From Zoroaster sp. YZ-2022 (Eukaryota > Echinodermata > Asteroidea > Forcipulatida > Zoroasteridae): a stretch of DNA of 64,000 bases. A program made the position numbers and the translations under genes. The notes beneath the pieces are model-generated. The model was not told where the DNA came from, ran no database searches, and saw nothing but the letters and a program-made list of their open reading frames with translations. Shown piece after piece: positions 1 through 10,385 of the stretch (the first letter of the stretch is position 1; each line of letters begins with the position of its first letter). The stretch lies in assembly GCA_029582265.1 (NCBI GenBank), contig CM055837.1, positions 16,032,369 to 16,096,368 on the forward strand, in the 5' to 3' direction.

Positions 1-985
1 AGCCAGCCAGCTATCCAGCCAGACAATCAGCAAGCCAGCAATCAAGCCAGTCAGCTATCCAGCCAGACAATCAGCAAGCCAGCAATCAAGCAAGCCAGCT
101 ATCCAGCCAGACAAGACATCAGCAAGCTAGTTAGCTATCCACCCAGACAATCAACAAGCCAGCAAGCAAGCAAGCCAGACAGCTATCCAGCCGGCTAGCA
201 ACCCAGCTATCCAGCCAGACAAGACATGAGTAAGCTAGCTAGCTATCCATCAGACAATCAGCAAGCCAGTAAGCAAGCCAGCCAGCTATCCAGCCAGACA
301 ATCAGCAAGCCAGCTAGCAAGCCAGCCAGCTATCCAGCCAGACAATCAGCAAGCCAGCAAGAAAGCAAGCCAGCTATCCAGCCAGACAATCAGCAAGCCA
401 GCAAGAAAGCAAGCCAGCTATCCAGCCAGACAATCAGCAAGCCAGCAAGCAAGCCAGACAGCTATCCAGCCAGCTATCCAGCCGGCCAGCAAGCCAGCTA
501 TCCAGCCAGACAAGACATGAGTAAGCTAGCCAGCTATCCAGCCAAACAATCAGCAAGCCAGCTAGCAAGCCAGCCAGCTATCCAGCCAGACCATCAGCAA
601 GCCAGCAAGAAAGCAAGCCAGCTATCCAGCCAGACATCAGCAAGCCAGCAAGAAAGCAAGCCAGCTATCCAGCTAGACAATCAGCAAGCCAGCTAGCAAG
701 CCAGCCAGCTATCCAGCCAGACCATCAGCAAGCCAGCAAGAAAGCAAGCCAGCTATCCAGCCAGACATCAGCAAGCCAGCAAGAAAGCAAGCCAGCTATC
801 CAGCTAGACAATCAGCAAGCCAGCTAGCAAGCCACCCAGCTGTCCAGCCAGACAAGACATCAGCAAGCTATCCATCCATCCATCCATCCATCCATCCATC
901 CATCCAGACAATCAACAAGCCAGCAAGCAAGCCAGCCAGCAAGCAAACAAGCCAGCTAGCAATCAAGCCATCCAACAAGGAAACA
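1..985. repeat. Imperfect tetranucleotide-based satellite
   Basis: The sequence is built almost entirely from 4-bp steps such as CAGC, CAAG, AGAC and TATC. A longer phrase, GCCAGCTATCCAGCCAGACA, recurs about every 44 bp (for example near 369 and 413). It starts at the window edge, so the full array is longer. The period lets long frames stay open: 226-696 reads 156 codons of Ser/Ala/Gln/Lys/Pro-rich low-complexity peptide. I read that frame as a by-product of the repeat, not as a gene. Confidence 0.93.
870..905. repeat. (CATC)n microsatellite
   Basis: About nine near-perfect CATC units sit inside the 3' part of the tetranucleotide satellite. This is the only homogenised stretch in that array and probably the most recently expanded. 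Confidence 0.93.
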
Positions 986-1400
986 AATAATCCAGTCAAT
1001 CAATTAATATAATTATTCACCCCACGCCGATGCAATTCATGCCAAAATATCATCTGTTCAATCTAAATCTAAATATATCACACACGATCAAATCAAAATA
1101 GTCATACATGTACGTAACCAATTTATTTGGATGTTTTTGACCCGGAAGGAAAATACATCTAGGTCAGAGATTACCCTACGACCTTGGAATTTGTAATGCA
1201 CTTTCCCACTGCACAAACGAGAGTTCACACAGATTATTTTAGAATTATTAATATTTTTTCTAAGAATTGGTTCACTCAGTTGAAAACCATCAACCATCAA
1301 AATCTCTTTTATTTTGTTTAATGTTTTTTAATCTCTTTAATTTTTTTATTTTTAAGGGGGTGCTATCAACATTTTAACTGCTAATGAGATTGATTTGGTT
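986..1400. other. AT-rich non-coding spacer
   Basis: I see no ORF, repeat family or motif that I can support between the satellite and the GC-rich island that follows. Confidence 0.5.
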
Positions 1401-1925
1401 TTACTAATTGTTTCACGCTACAGACGATACTAAGCTTGTTTCTGCGTCGGTGTCAGACTTCCCCTGTTCTCTCGATGTTTGAGCTCGCCCGTACGTCACA
1501 GTATACTGTAAGACCAACACCAAGGCTTTTATCAGTCCGCACAATCTCCCCTGCATCTCATTGGTGGTACACGCTAGCCGGGTACCGGAGGCATCAAAGC
1601 CGGCTATTTTCATTGTCTTGTCTCTGACTAGTTGCCAGTGTCAGAGCGGGCAGCTACTCGGATTGTAGGCCTCCTCCGCCGTGACTCATCCTGGGAAGGG
1701 TTTTCTCTCAACCGAGAGCCCCCAGGTGTGAGAAACTGATTGAAACTAATAGCCTTGACTTCCGCAGTTTGGGGAAGATTCCGGAATTTTTAATAATTTC
1801 TTTTAGTCCCGTTTTCACTCTGCGTAATTAGCGACGTCAGAGACGCGAGCGGGACGCCGGGACCTTTAAGGGCGAGTCGGCGATCGATCGTCGGCGGGTA
1901 AGACCGCTTCGTTCTAATTGTGACT
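1401..1925. promoter_or_regulatory. GC/CpG-rich island, possible promoter or noncoding exon
   Basis: The stretch is clearly richer in G, C and CpG than its surroundings and matches no repeat family seen elsewhere in the window. Around 1840-1897 it is dense in CpG and ends in GGCGG followed by GTAAGAC, a plausible splice donor at 1898. If this is a 5' noncoding exon it could belong to sim, about 8 kb downstream. The frames open on both strands at 1413-1627 look like chance products of GC-rich sequence. Regulatory function is inferred from composition only. Confidence 0.25.
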
Positions 1926-3148
1926 TGTAAGGACAGTGTCATAACACTACGGGGACAGCTCAGGTAACACTGACATGAATACTATTAGCATTAAACATGA
2001 ATTTGGCCCGTTAATTCAGGAGTAGTTGGTATTTAAACATGATTGAGTTATGGTGCAGTGTCGTTAATACAATCAATAGACGACACGGCAAGGCAGTTGG
2101 TGCAGCAAGCTACTCTATGCGTTTATTCAGGATTCCTTGGACAAAAACCTGTGGTTTATTCCATCCAACATTAGGATAGGTTAAATGCATCATATACACC
2201 AACTGATAATTGCCTCATTACAAAATTACCGAATTATTATTTAAAAGCTTACTTGATGTGGAGATGACAAAAGTCCCAAATCTGTATGAGAATTCATGTC
2301 GTCTGAAGGGTTTTCAAGCAAGAGACAACAGGAAATATGTGTGAGTTCTAAAGAGGGGATCTCAGTAAATATCAATAATTGATCTTTCTCCATATTAGAC
2401 AGGTTATGTCATAATGAAACAAAACAACAAAATATTTAGAGCGTTAATAGTTGTTATTTGTCCCAACACTTTTAAACAGAAAAGCCACACATTTACTGGG
2501 AAAAAACAACAAATGGCCTCGCTTTAATACGTTTACACGTACAACATCACATATATTATCGGTGTAATTTACACAATAATTGGCCAATACTGGTTTGGTC
2601 TTATCCACTGAAGAGGTGACTTGCAAGGGCGACATCGGGAAGTTATTTTAACACGAGACGAGATTTGTTGTTCCCCACATGCATACATGTTTATGTACAA
2701 ACAAGTACTGCGCCTACAAGCTTTTCCGAATTGGAAATAAAAAAGGTTCGGAGAAAATGACATTTTACCATGGGTTTAGATAATAAAACATATGTTTTAT
2801 AGTTTCGTTATGACATAACCTCTATAAAAATTGGGAACAAAGTCAATAATTCATAGCCTAGTTGCTTAGAACCTCTCTTTAAACGATCGCCATTGTGGTA
2901 ACGGTGTACGTACATGAAGCTATCAAGTGGAGGTCAACACTGAAAATTAAGTTTTACAAATATCTCACAAACCTGAACAAAAGAAAGGTAATGTGAACAG
3001 GCAACTTTCTATGTAGTCAATGCATGCATGATTGATTTTCATTAAGTATGGATGCATAATAATGACCAAACATACATTCTTGCTTTAAAGGTAAGGTACA
3101 GAATTGGCTACTCAAAATATTTTAATTTAAAAAAAATTAATGTAAAAT
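1926..3148. other. Non-coding AT-rich sequence
   Basis: Small ORFs on the minus strand (2444-2763) have no recognisable domain and do not look coding. No repeat of the families described below was recognised. Confidence 0.45.
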
Positions 3149-3322
3149 TTACTTGGTGTATCGTCACAATCAGTAGGGCATGGAATTGGAGTGTTAGATT
3201 AACTAAGTGACTGAAAAAAATACTGAAAATGTTTTTCAGCCATTGTGTTCATCTTAAACTAGGAAGCCGATTCCATGCCCTGTTGAAAGTCTTTTCTGAT
3301 CGTGACAATATTGTCCCTTTAA
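3149..3322 (+). mobile_element. TTAA-flanked MITE, copy 1 (5' end decayed)
   Basis: The 3' end reads ACAATATTGTCCCT followed by TTAA (3319-3322). The inner half of the 5' terminal inverted repeat (ATCGTCACAATCAG, then AGGGCATGG) is still readable, but its outer bases are lost. The same sequence with both ends intact is at 32148-32350 and 47715-47923. TTAA duplication plus an AGGG/CCCT terminus suggests a non-autonomous Kolobok- or piggyBac-type element; the superfamily is inference. Confidence 0.7.
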
Positions 3323-3324
3323 GC

Positions 3325-3908
3325 TGATGATGATATTAATTAACTCTATAAAAAAAATTTTTGAGGTGCAGTTACTTTATCAAAAAAATGTCAACAATTT
3401 CCAGTTCGAATTTGGGAAATAGTATTCTTTCCTAAATTCAACATTCAAATGAATAAGATAAATCTTAATGCATTTTCACAATGCTCTCGTTAACAATACA
3501 ACTAATTAAAATGGAAATTCACGGGTTGGTGGTTTAATGTATATCTTGATTCAAAGAGAGTAAGCATACTCACAGAAGCAGTTTTGCCAACATTACCAAT
3601 GATGTACCTTCCCGTCAATGTATATCTTGATTCATAGAGAGTAAGCATACTCATAGAAGCAGTTTTGCCAACATTACCAATGTTGTACCTTCCCTTTAAT
3701 GTGTATCTTGATTCAAAGAGAGTAAGCATACTCACAGAAGCAGTTTTGCCAATATTACCAGTGATGTACCTTCCCGTCAATGTATATCTTGATTCATAGA
3801 GAGTAAGCATACTCATAGAAGCAGTTTTGCCAACATTACCAATGTTGTACCTTCCCGTCAATGTATATCTTGATTCAAAGAGAGTAAGCATACTCATAGA
3901 AGCAGTTT
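3325..3908 (-). mobile_element. Sat81 element, copy 1, with 81-bp array
   Basis: Read on the minus strand, an array of 81-bp monomers is followed by the family core (ACCCGTGAATTTCC region at 3506-3530) and an AT-rich tail reaching about 3325. The plus-strand stretch 3361-3800 is repeated almost without change at 4146-4577, so this copy belongs to a local segmental duplication. No ORF other than the satellite artefact is present. Confidence 0.75.
3537..3908 (-). repeat. 81-bp satellite array, about 4.6 units
   Basis: Unit starts at 3537, 3618, 3699, 3780 and 3861 give an exact 81-bp period. Two variants alternate: one with CAAAGAGAG and CACAGAAG, one with CATAGAGAG and CATAGAAG. Because 81 is 27 codons, the array stays open as a repetitive peptide (3502-3897, minus). 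It is not considered a gene. Confidence 0.92.
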
Positions 3909-4145
3909 AAAAATGTCAATAAATTAATTTGTAATTATTATTTTTGTAATATTGAATTATTTTTCCACATGACAATGCATACACAATAATATGTATGCGT
4001 TTTCACTATTTTCTCGTAATGACACACCGACATAAGCTGACGTTTCATGTGTTGGTTTCTGTGCATACCTTTTCATTCGTATAAAGTATGGATACATTTA
4101 CAGGCATTTTACCCAATCATGTAGATGTATAAATAAATAATTTTT
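3909..4145. other. Sat81 tail fragment and spacer
   Basis: Positions 3995-4110 carry a diverged array-less copy of the Sat81 core in minus orientation (CACTATTTTCTCG, GTTGGTTTCTG, AGTATGGATACATTTACAG). The remainder is AT-rich spacer between the two duplicated satellite copies. Confidence 0.55.
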
Positions 4146-4577
4146 TTGAGGTGCAGTTACTTTATCAAAAAAATGTCAACAATTTCCAGTTCGAATTTGG
4201 GAAATAGTATTCTTTCCTAAATTCAACATTCAAATGAATAAGATAAATCTTAATGCATTTTCACAATGCTCTCGTTAACAATACAACTAATTAAAATGGA
4301 AATTCACGGGTTGGTGGTTTAATGTATATCTTGATTCAAAGAGAGTAAGCATACTCACAGAAGCAGTTTTGCCAACATTACCAATGATGTACCTTCCCGT
4401 CAATGTATATCTTGATTCATAGAGAGTAAGCATACTCATAGAAGCAGTTTTGCCAACATTACCAATGTTGTACCTTCCCTTCAATGTGTATCTTGATTCA
4501 AAGAGAGTAAGCATACTCACAGAAGCAGTTTTGCCAATATTACCAATGATGTACCTTCCCTTCAATGTATATCTTGG
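4146..4577 (-). mobile_element. Sat81 element, copy 2 (tandem duplicate)
   Basis: The sequence is nearly identical to 3361-3800 at an offset of 785 bp, including the tail, the core and the first three satellite monomers. Only a handful of substitutions separate them, so the duplication is recent or has been gene-converted. The array (4322-4577) holds about 3.2 units and ends abruptly at TATATCTTGG. The joint with unrelated sequence at 4578 marks the duplication or deletion breakpoint. Confidence 0.82.
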
Positions 4578-4635
4578 TGTACAATGTTGCTTCATAACAA
4601 ACAAATTAAAGAGATCAGTTGACTTTAGCAAACAG

Positions 4636-5256
4636 TCATATGTGACGTGTTCTCCCGAAATCAGACATTTTTGGGCAGGTTATCAAAATTGAGTTAGTTT
4701 AATTATGAAAGTAGAGATCCTCAGCTTTACAATGATACCCTTTTTTTTTTAAACTGGACTCTCCATAGCGGAGTTACGTAATTTTTAGGTTTGTCTTTAC
4801 GAAAATTACAAACGGAGATAATCGACTTTAAAATTACAAGTTTCATTTGGTATGTTTTAAGTATGTTTTACTGGGGAAATACCTAATAAATTATTCATTA
4901 CTATACAAAGCGGGAATCCTGACCTTTCCGACGATACCAAATTTGTACAGGGGGAGGTTGCTTTCCTGTCGAAACATACTGCGCAAAGTTGGTAAATTTT
5001 GCTTCATTTTGAAACCAAATTAGAACAAATTCATCATTTTCTGAACTGACATGCCCTTCTAAATCGGTAAAAACTTGTACTTATCAATGAATTTTTAATC
5101 TGAAACTCTCACAAGATGTTATAAACATTATAAATATTGATAATTTACAAGAAACTCAAATTCCACAAAAAACACCCCCAGGCATATTTTTGCCCGTTTC
5201 TCAGTTCCGAGCTCTGCCCAAAAGTGTCTGATTTCGGGAGAACACGTCACATATGA
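4636..5256. mobile_element. 621-bp element with 43-bp terminal inverted repeats
   Basis: The left arm 4636-4678 and right arm 5214-5256 are reverse complements over 43 bp with one mismatch. Both arms start TCATATGTGACGTG at the outside. The interior is AT-rich and has no ORF of note, so this is a non-autonomous DNA-transposon-like element. The high arm identity suggests recent activity. No convincing target duplication is visible; a TA inside the outer CATATG is possible. Confidence 0.75.
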
Positions 5257-5535
5257 TCAGGCAGTTAGGCCTATATAAATGGCATGGTCGACGCTCTTGC
5301 ATTTTGCCTTGGTGAAAGTGACTCGGGTTAGAATCCCACCCGAGCCGACATGTGGATTGGTTCTAAGTCTCTGTTTGACCGCGACCACAGTCAGATGATC
5401 AGGTTGGTACAGGCCTGTAAGTGGTAGGGTCGACGCTCTTGCCTTTTGCCTGATGAACGTGACCCGGGTTCGAATCCCACCCATGTGGATTGGTTTTAAG
5501 TCCCTAGCAGACCATGTGGGTTTCTCTTAAGATCT
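5257..5535 (+). mobile_element. tRNA-like SINE, head-to-tail pair (family 2)
   Basis: Two related segments carry a pol III B-box-like motif: GGGTTAGAATCCCACC near 5323 and GGGTTCGAATCCCACC near 5466. Each is preceded by a conserved GGGTCGACGCTCTTGC-like stretch (GGTCGACGCTCTTGC in the first) and followed by ATGTGGATTGGTT. The region after the second copy (GTGGGTTTCTCTTAAG) matches the body of similar copies near 40565-40800 and 52955-53130. The heads are not intact tRNA genes. Confidence 0.65.
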
Positions 5536-5990
5536 GGTGTATGTTCTCCCACTTCTAAATCTTAAAATGTCTTCATTGTTTAAGGTTATCCCATTTCATT
5601 GGGTTTACTTGCTACCTACAGCGCCCATGTAGGCGCTTTTGAGGTAACCTACGGTATATGTTTAAAACCTCAATGCACTATTGGTATTTTAAAACAAATT
5701 GAAATCAAAGAATTACACAGAAACTTACTTGGTGTAAAGTTCATGATGGTATCAAACATCCCTGAAAATATTTATGTCCCGAGGTGCAGTAGTAATCAAA
5801 TCATTTCGTAAATGAGTGTCTGTTATCCGTATACGTTGGCATGGTTACGAATAATCTAAATGTATGTACGAATAATCTAAATGTATGTCACTATTTTCTC
5901 GTTAACGACACAATGAAATAAGTTGAAACTTTCACAGGTTGGTTTTTATACATATCTCTAGATTTTTTCCTAAGTATGGAAATTAATAAT
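5536..5990 (-). mobile_element. Sat81 element, array-less copy
   Basis: In minus orientation the Sat81 core is recognisable at 5886-5945 (CACTATTTTCTCGTTAACGACACAATGAAATAAG in part, then CACAGGTTGGTTT), with its long tail back to about 5700. A 22-bp phrase, TACGAATAATCTAAATGTATG, is repeated directly at 5846-5887. Immediately beyond AGTATGGA, where other copies carry satellite, a 9-bp array begins. Confidence 0.6.
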
Positions 5991-6148
5991 ATAATCATAA
6001 TAATCACAATAATCACAATAATCACAATAATCACAATAATCACAATAATCACAATAATCACAATAATCACAATAATCACAATAATCACAATAATCACAAT
6101 AATCACAATAATCACAATAATCACAATAATCACAATAATCACAATAAT
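5991..6148. repeat. 9-bp tandem repeat (AATAATCAC)n
   Basis: About 17 near-perfect copies of AATAATCAC. A 9-bp period keeps frames open on both strands, which explains the Ile/Thr and Ile/Val homopolymer-like frames there. The array abuts the end of a Sat81 copy. Confidence 0.95.
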
Positions 6149-6176
6149 CGTCGTCGTCGTCGTCGTCGTCGTCGTC
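6149..6176. repeat. (CGT)n microsatellite
   Basis: Nine CGT/GTC triplets follow the 9-bp array directly, making a compound microsatellite. Confidence 0.95.
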
Positions 6177-6215
6177 ATGGACATTTAGAATGCACCATGT
6201 CTGTAAAGAAGGACA

Positions 6216-6462
6216 CTTCTGGCCACTGGCGTAAATCCATGATGAAAAGTGGGGGGATGATTTTGAAATTTGGGTGCACGGTATAGCTTGAAGTTCTGCA
6301 TGTGTATTTTTATTATAGGCCTATTATATATATTTTTCAACGCATGGAAAATTCTGTGGGATGGTCCTATGGACCATCCCCGGTCCAAAAAGTGTATGTG
6401 TGTGTGTGTGGGGGGGGATCCCCCATCCCCCATCCCCCGGGATTTACGCCCGTGCTTCTGGC
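6216..6462. mobile_element. hAT-type MITE with 8-bp target-site duplication
   Basis: The element spans 6224-6454 (231 bp). It begins CACTGGCGTAAATCC and ends with the complement of CACGGGCGTAAATCC, a 15-bp terminal inverted repeat with one mismatch. It is flanked on both sides by the perfect 8-bp repeat CTTCTGGC (6216-6223 and 6455-6462). An 8-bp duplication plus a CA-N-NGGCG terminus is characteristic of hAT elements. The interior carries GT, G and ATCCCCC runs and no coding potential. Confidence 0.85.
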
Positions 6463-8690
6463 TTTGAAGCACAAAACGACCAGATGCTTGGCTGTAACAC
6501 TTTTGGGATCAAGTGGGTGAGCATGTGTTTGCTTGTCTGAGTTGAGGTGGAAGGCTGTTTTACAGAGGAGGCCCTGAGGGTGAGAAGGAATGTCCCCCCC
6601 GTTTACATATATTTTACAAAAATGGTTACACTGGGTTTAATAAGCAGAAAACAATTTATGTAATTATAAGTTGAAAACTGTTGAAACCATTGGTCAGTCT
6701 CCATTATCATTAATTATGCATCCCTAATGGATTATTACAAATGGGTTCCAATGTTTTATAGAAGAATTTGCACTATTTTGAAAAATAATGGGCTTGAGTG
6801 CGTCCATACTCAATCTTGTAAATCAGAAATAGCCAGAACCTCACACTTCATAGAAAATGTTTAAAATATATCATATTTTAATTTAAAGTGGATAAAAACG
6901 GAAGTTAAAACAATCAATGAATTATTGACATTTCAAGCAGATTTATTTCTCTGAAATTCAACATCTTTGTCAGACTAGCACGGTCGCCATCGTAGCAAAA
7001 TATAGTACTTTTCGGTAAAATTTACACCATTTCAAATCTATAGAAATTACCAGTGGTTTATAATGCACATTTCTATAGCTCGATCTCCTATGTACGTTTT
7101 CGTGGTCATGGTTTTAATCTGGAGGCCCGTTGTTTTAACCCTCAATCGCAGCAGCGGTTACAAGTTTTGTTTTTTGTTTATATTTCACTCAATATAGAAC
7201 TAGTAGTGACTGCTAGCTGCCAATCGGTTACCGCTAGGCCAAACACGTGCATCGCGCCATAAGATCACATTAATATGATACGAATAATATTTGGTACATT
7301 ATGTCCCGTCGTATTAATTCAGATCCACTTGCGTGTACGCGAGGCCCGCGAGAAACACTGCCAGTCCCGTGTGCGCTCTGTGTGTGAACTGGAGATAGCG
7401 GGTTCATTAATACGGTGGCTTCAGGTCACGCCCCCGCCGCACAACCCACCAATCAAAGTCCGTCAAGATGACAGCTCGTGTTTGACTGACACGGACTCCT
7501 CGCCGGTTGCTGGATCTTATTCCTATGTCATGGTATGAAACCAAATGCATCACATATGACGATACAAGACGGGTTAACTCAGGTAAAATAATAAAATAAA
7601 AACGCCCCAAAAATGACCACCCACTAGTAACAACTGAGCCTATGTGTTACTGCTGTGTGCATCTCTGCCCGGCCGGAAAAATACGCGTTGAGGATGCTCA
7701 TTTAACATCGGTGACGATTTTTTTTTTCCTTTTTCTTTTTAAACAAATCACCGACGAATCGCTAAGACCGTGCGCCGTGCCGTTGCATATTTTGACGATT
7801 TTAGGGCAATCGGGGGAACGTATAGCGGGCGATCAGGGATGTCGGCCAACTCTGCATCAGTCCACTGGTAAGGGTTCGTGACTTCTCAGGATTTGGGGCT
7901 CACCACTGGCGAGTGTTTCCACACGTTTGATCTGCGTGCTGTATCAATGCATGACACTTCATATCGCTTAACTGCAAAACACTGGCTGAGAACAGGTAGC
8001 GAAAAGACAAAAAAAAAAAAAAAATAGTGAAGGGGAAACTTGACCCACTGCACGCTCGAACAACACTTGCTTATACATACTCACGATTTGTTTGCTGTTT
8101 GTTTTTTTCGTGGCTGATTAGGTACAGAAGCCCGAAGACCACTGATATCTCGGACGAGTCAGAACTTAGGTAAGTACAACAATACACTTACATCATTATG
8201 CATCAATGTGTTCAAATCATAACACTGTACCACCACGCGTTGGGCCTGTAACGTTTAAAACCCACCACGCGATGGATTTACGCGTTGGTTTGCAATGGTG
8301 CTCAAGACACGATAATAGTGCTGAATTGCTCAAAATGTTGAGTTTCTGCCACGGCGTTTCGACTGTATAGATAATTTATTGCATTTTGAATTTCAAAGTG
8401 TCGCAAGTTTTGTTTTTGTTTTGTTAGCATGATGTTGGTAAAAACCATTGCGTCCAAAAAAGTGTGTTCTGAATTATCTTATCTTCTGAAAGAGATTGTC
8501 TTATTCTGGTATTGGCCAACGTTAACATGAAAACTTTCAAAACTGGAAAGCAACGTCTAATTCATGTCTCCTGTTTCGCCAGGGATAGCAAATACCTGCA
8601 GGATTAAGGTTGATGGTCACTTAGTGGAATGGTCCCCTCAAAAAAGTGTTCCAAGGCAAGTCCAGGAGGTTGTTTCTTTTACTTTCTAAA
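6463..8690. other. Non-coding sequence upstream of sim
   Basis: No gene recognised. Subregions 7300-7540 and 7640-7880 are richer in CpG and include a CACGTG at about 7244-7249. They could be proximal regulatory DNA for sim, 2.3-2.9 kb downstream. A poly(A) run lies near 8009-8024. ORFs of 67-87 codons here overlap on both strands and have no domain. Confidence 0.35.
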
Positions 8691-9495
8691 TTTACGGTTT
8701 GGGCAAGGATACATGTGTTTTTAATGCAAGGAGCCAGACCGTTAAATGAAGATTAGCATGTGTGTGGACGGTTACCGTGTTGTGACGTGTGAAGCCTATA
8801 TTACAGAGCGAACGAGGGGACCTGCACGTACCGGCGACAGGGCTGAAACAACGGGGATGTATCAAGCGGGCTGCCCGCAACCCTACCGAAACAATCTTTC
8901 CTCGATCCGAGTTGGTATGTCGTTGAGCTCACCAGCAATGCTTTGAATATTTGTACTGTAATTGTTAGCCGGCATTCCTTCTTTGTCAGTGAGGAAGTAA
9001 GTTGTCCCATGAGCGGGCATACGCTCCCCTGTTCCATAATGCATGGATTTAGTAATACACTTTCCACCGGCATCCACAGCGGAAAGAAGTTAAAATTCTG
9101 CCAGTGTTTAATGGACAGTTTAATCAAACTCAGGGAAGGGGAATTTGGGGAAAGAATTGGGGAAGGAAATGAGAACACATTAAAGATCCCTGATTGACGC
9201 AGCAGGATTCAAGTTCGTGTACGGAAGATGCCCCGCCATGCATGACGCACTGAGTGCTTTGATTAACACATGGATCTATAATATCCCGTGTGCCACACAC
9301 GCTGACGACAACAGCCAGTTCACTCGGAGCACGACCGCCGTCCTGAACGCCCGTTCGTTTCGCCTAGCTCGCGGGTCGCTACGTGGCCCTATCGTCTGGT
9401 CACACTGGATAGATGTTCTTGTCACCGACTCGCAGGATGGCACCCCGCTGACAGGAGTTTCTAGTTTAAAACGGGGAGAAGTTGTTCTTTTCTAA
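8691..9495. other. GC-rich region with unassigned ORFs on both strands
   Basis: Overlapping frames are open on the minus strand (8801-9178, 125 codons; 8883-9077, 64 codons) and on the plus strand (9217-9495, 92 codons). The 64-codon minus frame has a balanced, protein-like composition (motifs GTGERMPAHG and FLTDKEG) and may be an old coding fragment or exon, but I do not recognise the family. A TACGTG at 9380-9385, the consensus core bound by SIM-ARNT/Tango dimers, lies 0.8 kb upstream of the sim start. Function is unknown. Confidence 0.2.
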
Positions 9496-10194
9496 CCCAG
9501 TAATTTGTACAAGGTCATTTTTGTTTGGGTATTGTCCAGCTTGATTTGTCTGCACATTTCAGCAAAAGCGAGGAAATAGAGCGTGGTCGGTCGACTGTAA
9601 GCCACCGATTGCCCGCCGGGGTTTGGGGAAAAATTCTTCATCTCTATTATTCAGTTGGTCTAATGATCGGTTGAGCCATGGTTACGGGTTTCAGCACAGT
9701 GTAATTTGGAAGTTCACGGCTACGAGTCTACCGGGTCTGCTCGCACATACGCAAGTGGAGATTAGAATCAAGCGTGTGTACTGACGAACAAGCAAACTTT
9801 GGCTGTACGTATACATCACACGACTCTAATTAACTGTGAAAGAGGCAGTGACAATATTGTTTTGTCAAATAAATTTTTCCTTAATTAATTGTTTCAAACT
9901 GTGGATAGCCTAGCTGACTTGTAAGAGACGCTGGCAGGCTCAGGCAAAAGATAAACAGCTCGTCGTTGTGCGACAGTATTCGCATCAGTTCAGTTATTTC
10001 TACCGAAGAACTCCAAACACCAGGCACCGGTCGAATGGTCCGACTTGTCCCATGAATTCATCGTTTGGTTACAAACAGTCGGTTTCTAAAACTTGTGTTG
10101 AACATGTCATGACAGATAGAAAACACGCAATTTTGTAAGGATTCAGTTAAATTATAACACCGGATTTCTAAAAAAACAACCCTAACCTCCACAG
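9496..10194. other. Sequence immediately upstream of sim coding exon
   Basis: No repeat family was recognised. The stretch CTAACCTCCACAG ending at 10194 resembles a branch point plus 3' splice site. If used, the sim start codon lies in an internal exon joined to an upstream noncoding exon not identified here. Otherwise this is 5' UTR or promoter. Confidence 0.3.
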
Positions 10195-10204
10195 ATTTGA
10201 CAAC

Positions 10205-10379
10205 ATGAAGGAAAAGTCAAAGAACGCTGCCCGGACACGACGTGAGAAAGAGAACGCAGAGTTCTACGAGTTGGCCAAACTGTTGCCCTTACCGTCCGCC
10301 ATCACAACACAGTTGGACAAGGCCTCCATCATACGACTGTCAACGAGCTATCTCAAGATGAGAGCCCTATTCCCGGAAG
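10205..10379 (+). CDS. sim: single-minded (SIM) bHLH-PAS factor, first coding exon (partial)
   Basis: Encodes 58 codons plus one base of a SIM-family transcription factor. These nuclear proteins dimerise with ARNT/Tango and bind ACGTG-core sites, and they direct midline and neuroendocrine development in other animals. The protein opens [17 protein letters not shown], the same N-terminus as vertebrate SIM1/SIM2. The basic region covers residues 3-17, helix 1 about 18-28, the LPLPSAI loop about 28-34, and helix 2 with DKASIIRL about 40-47. It ends at LFPEG. The [14 protein letters not shown] basic region and FPEG end separate it from Trachealess/NPAS1/3. The exon stops within the Gly codon (phase 1) at GAAG followed by GTAAGT. 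Read-through without splicing would stop at 10421-10423 after 72 residues, giving a bHLH-only product. The PAS domains and C-terminus are not seen in the window. Confidence 0.93.
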
Positions 10380-10385
10380 GTAAGT
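10380..10385 (+). other. 5' splice donor of sim coding exon 1
   Basis: GTAAGT follows the phase-1 break in the Gly codon of FPEG. It matches the metazoan donor consensus exactly and marks where homology to SIM stops. Confidence 0.88.

Noticed and set aside
226..696. 156-codon Ser/Ala/Gln-rich ORF
   Set aside because: It is the translation of a 4-bp-based satellite; the same peptide words appear because the DNA repeats, and there is no gene context.
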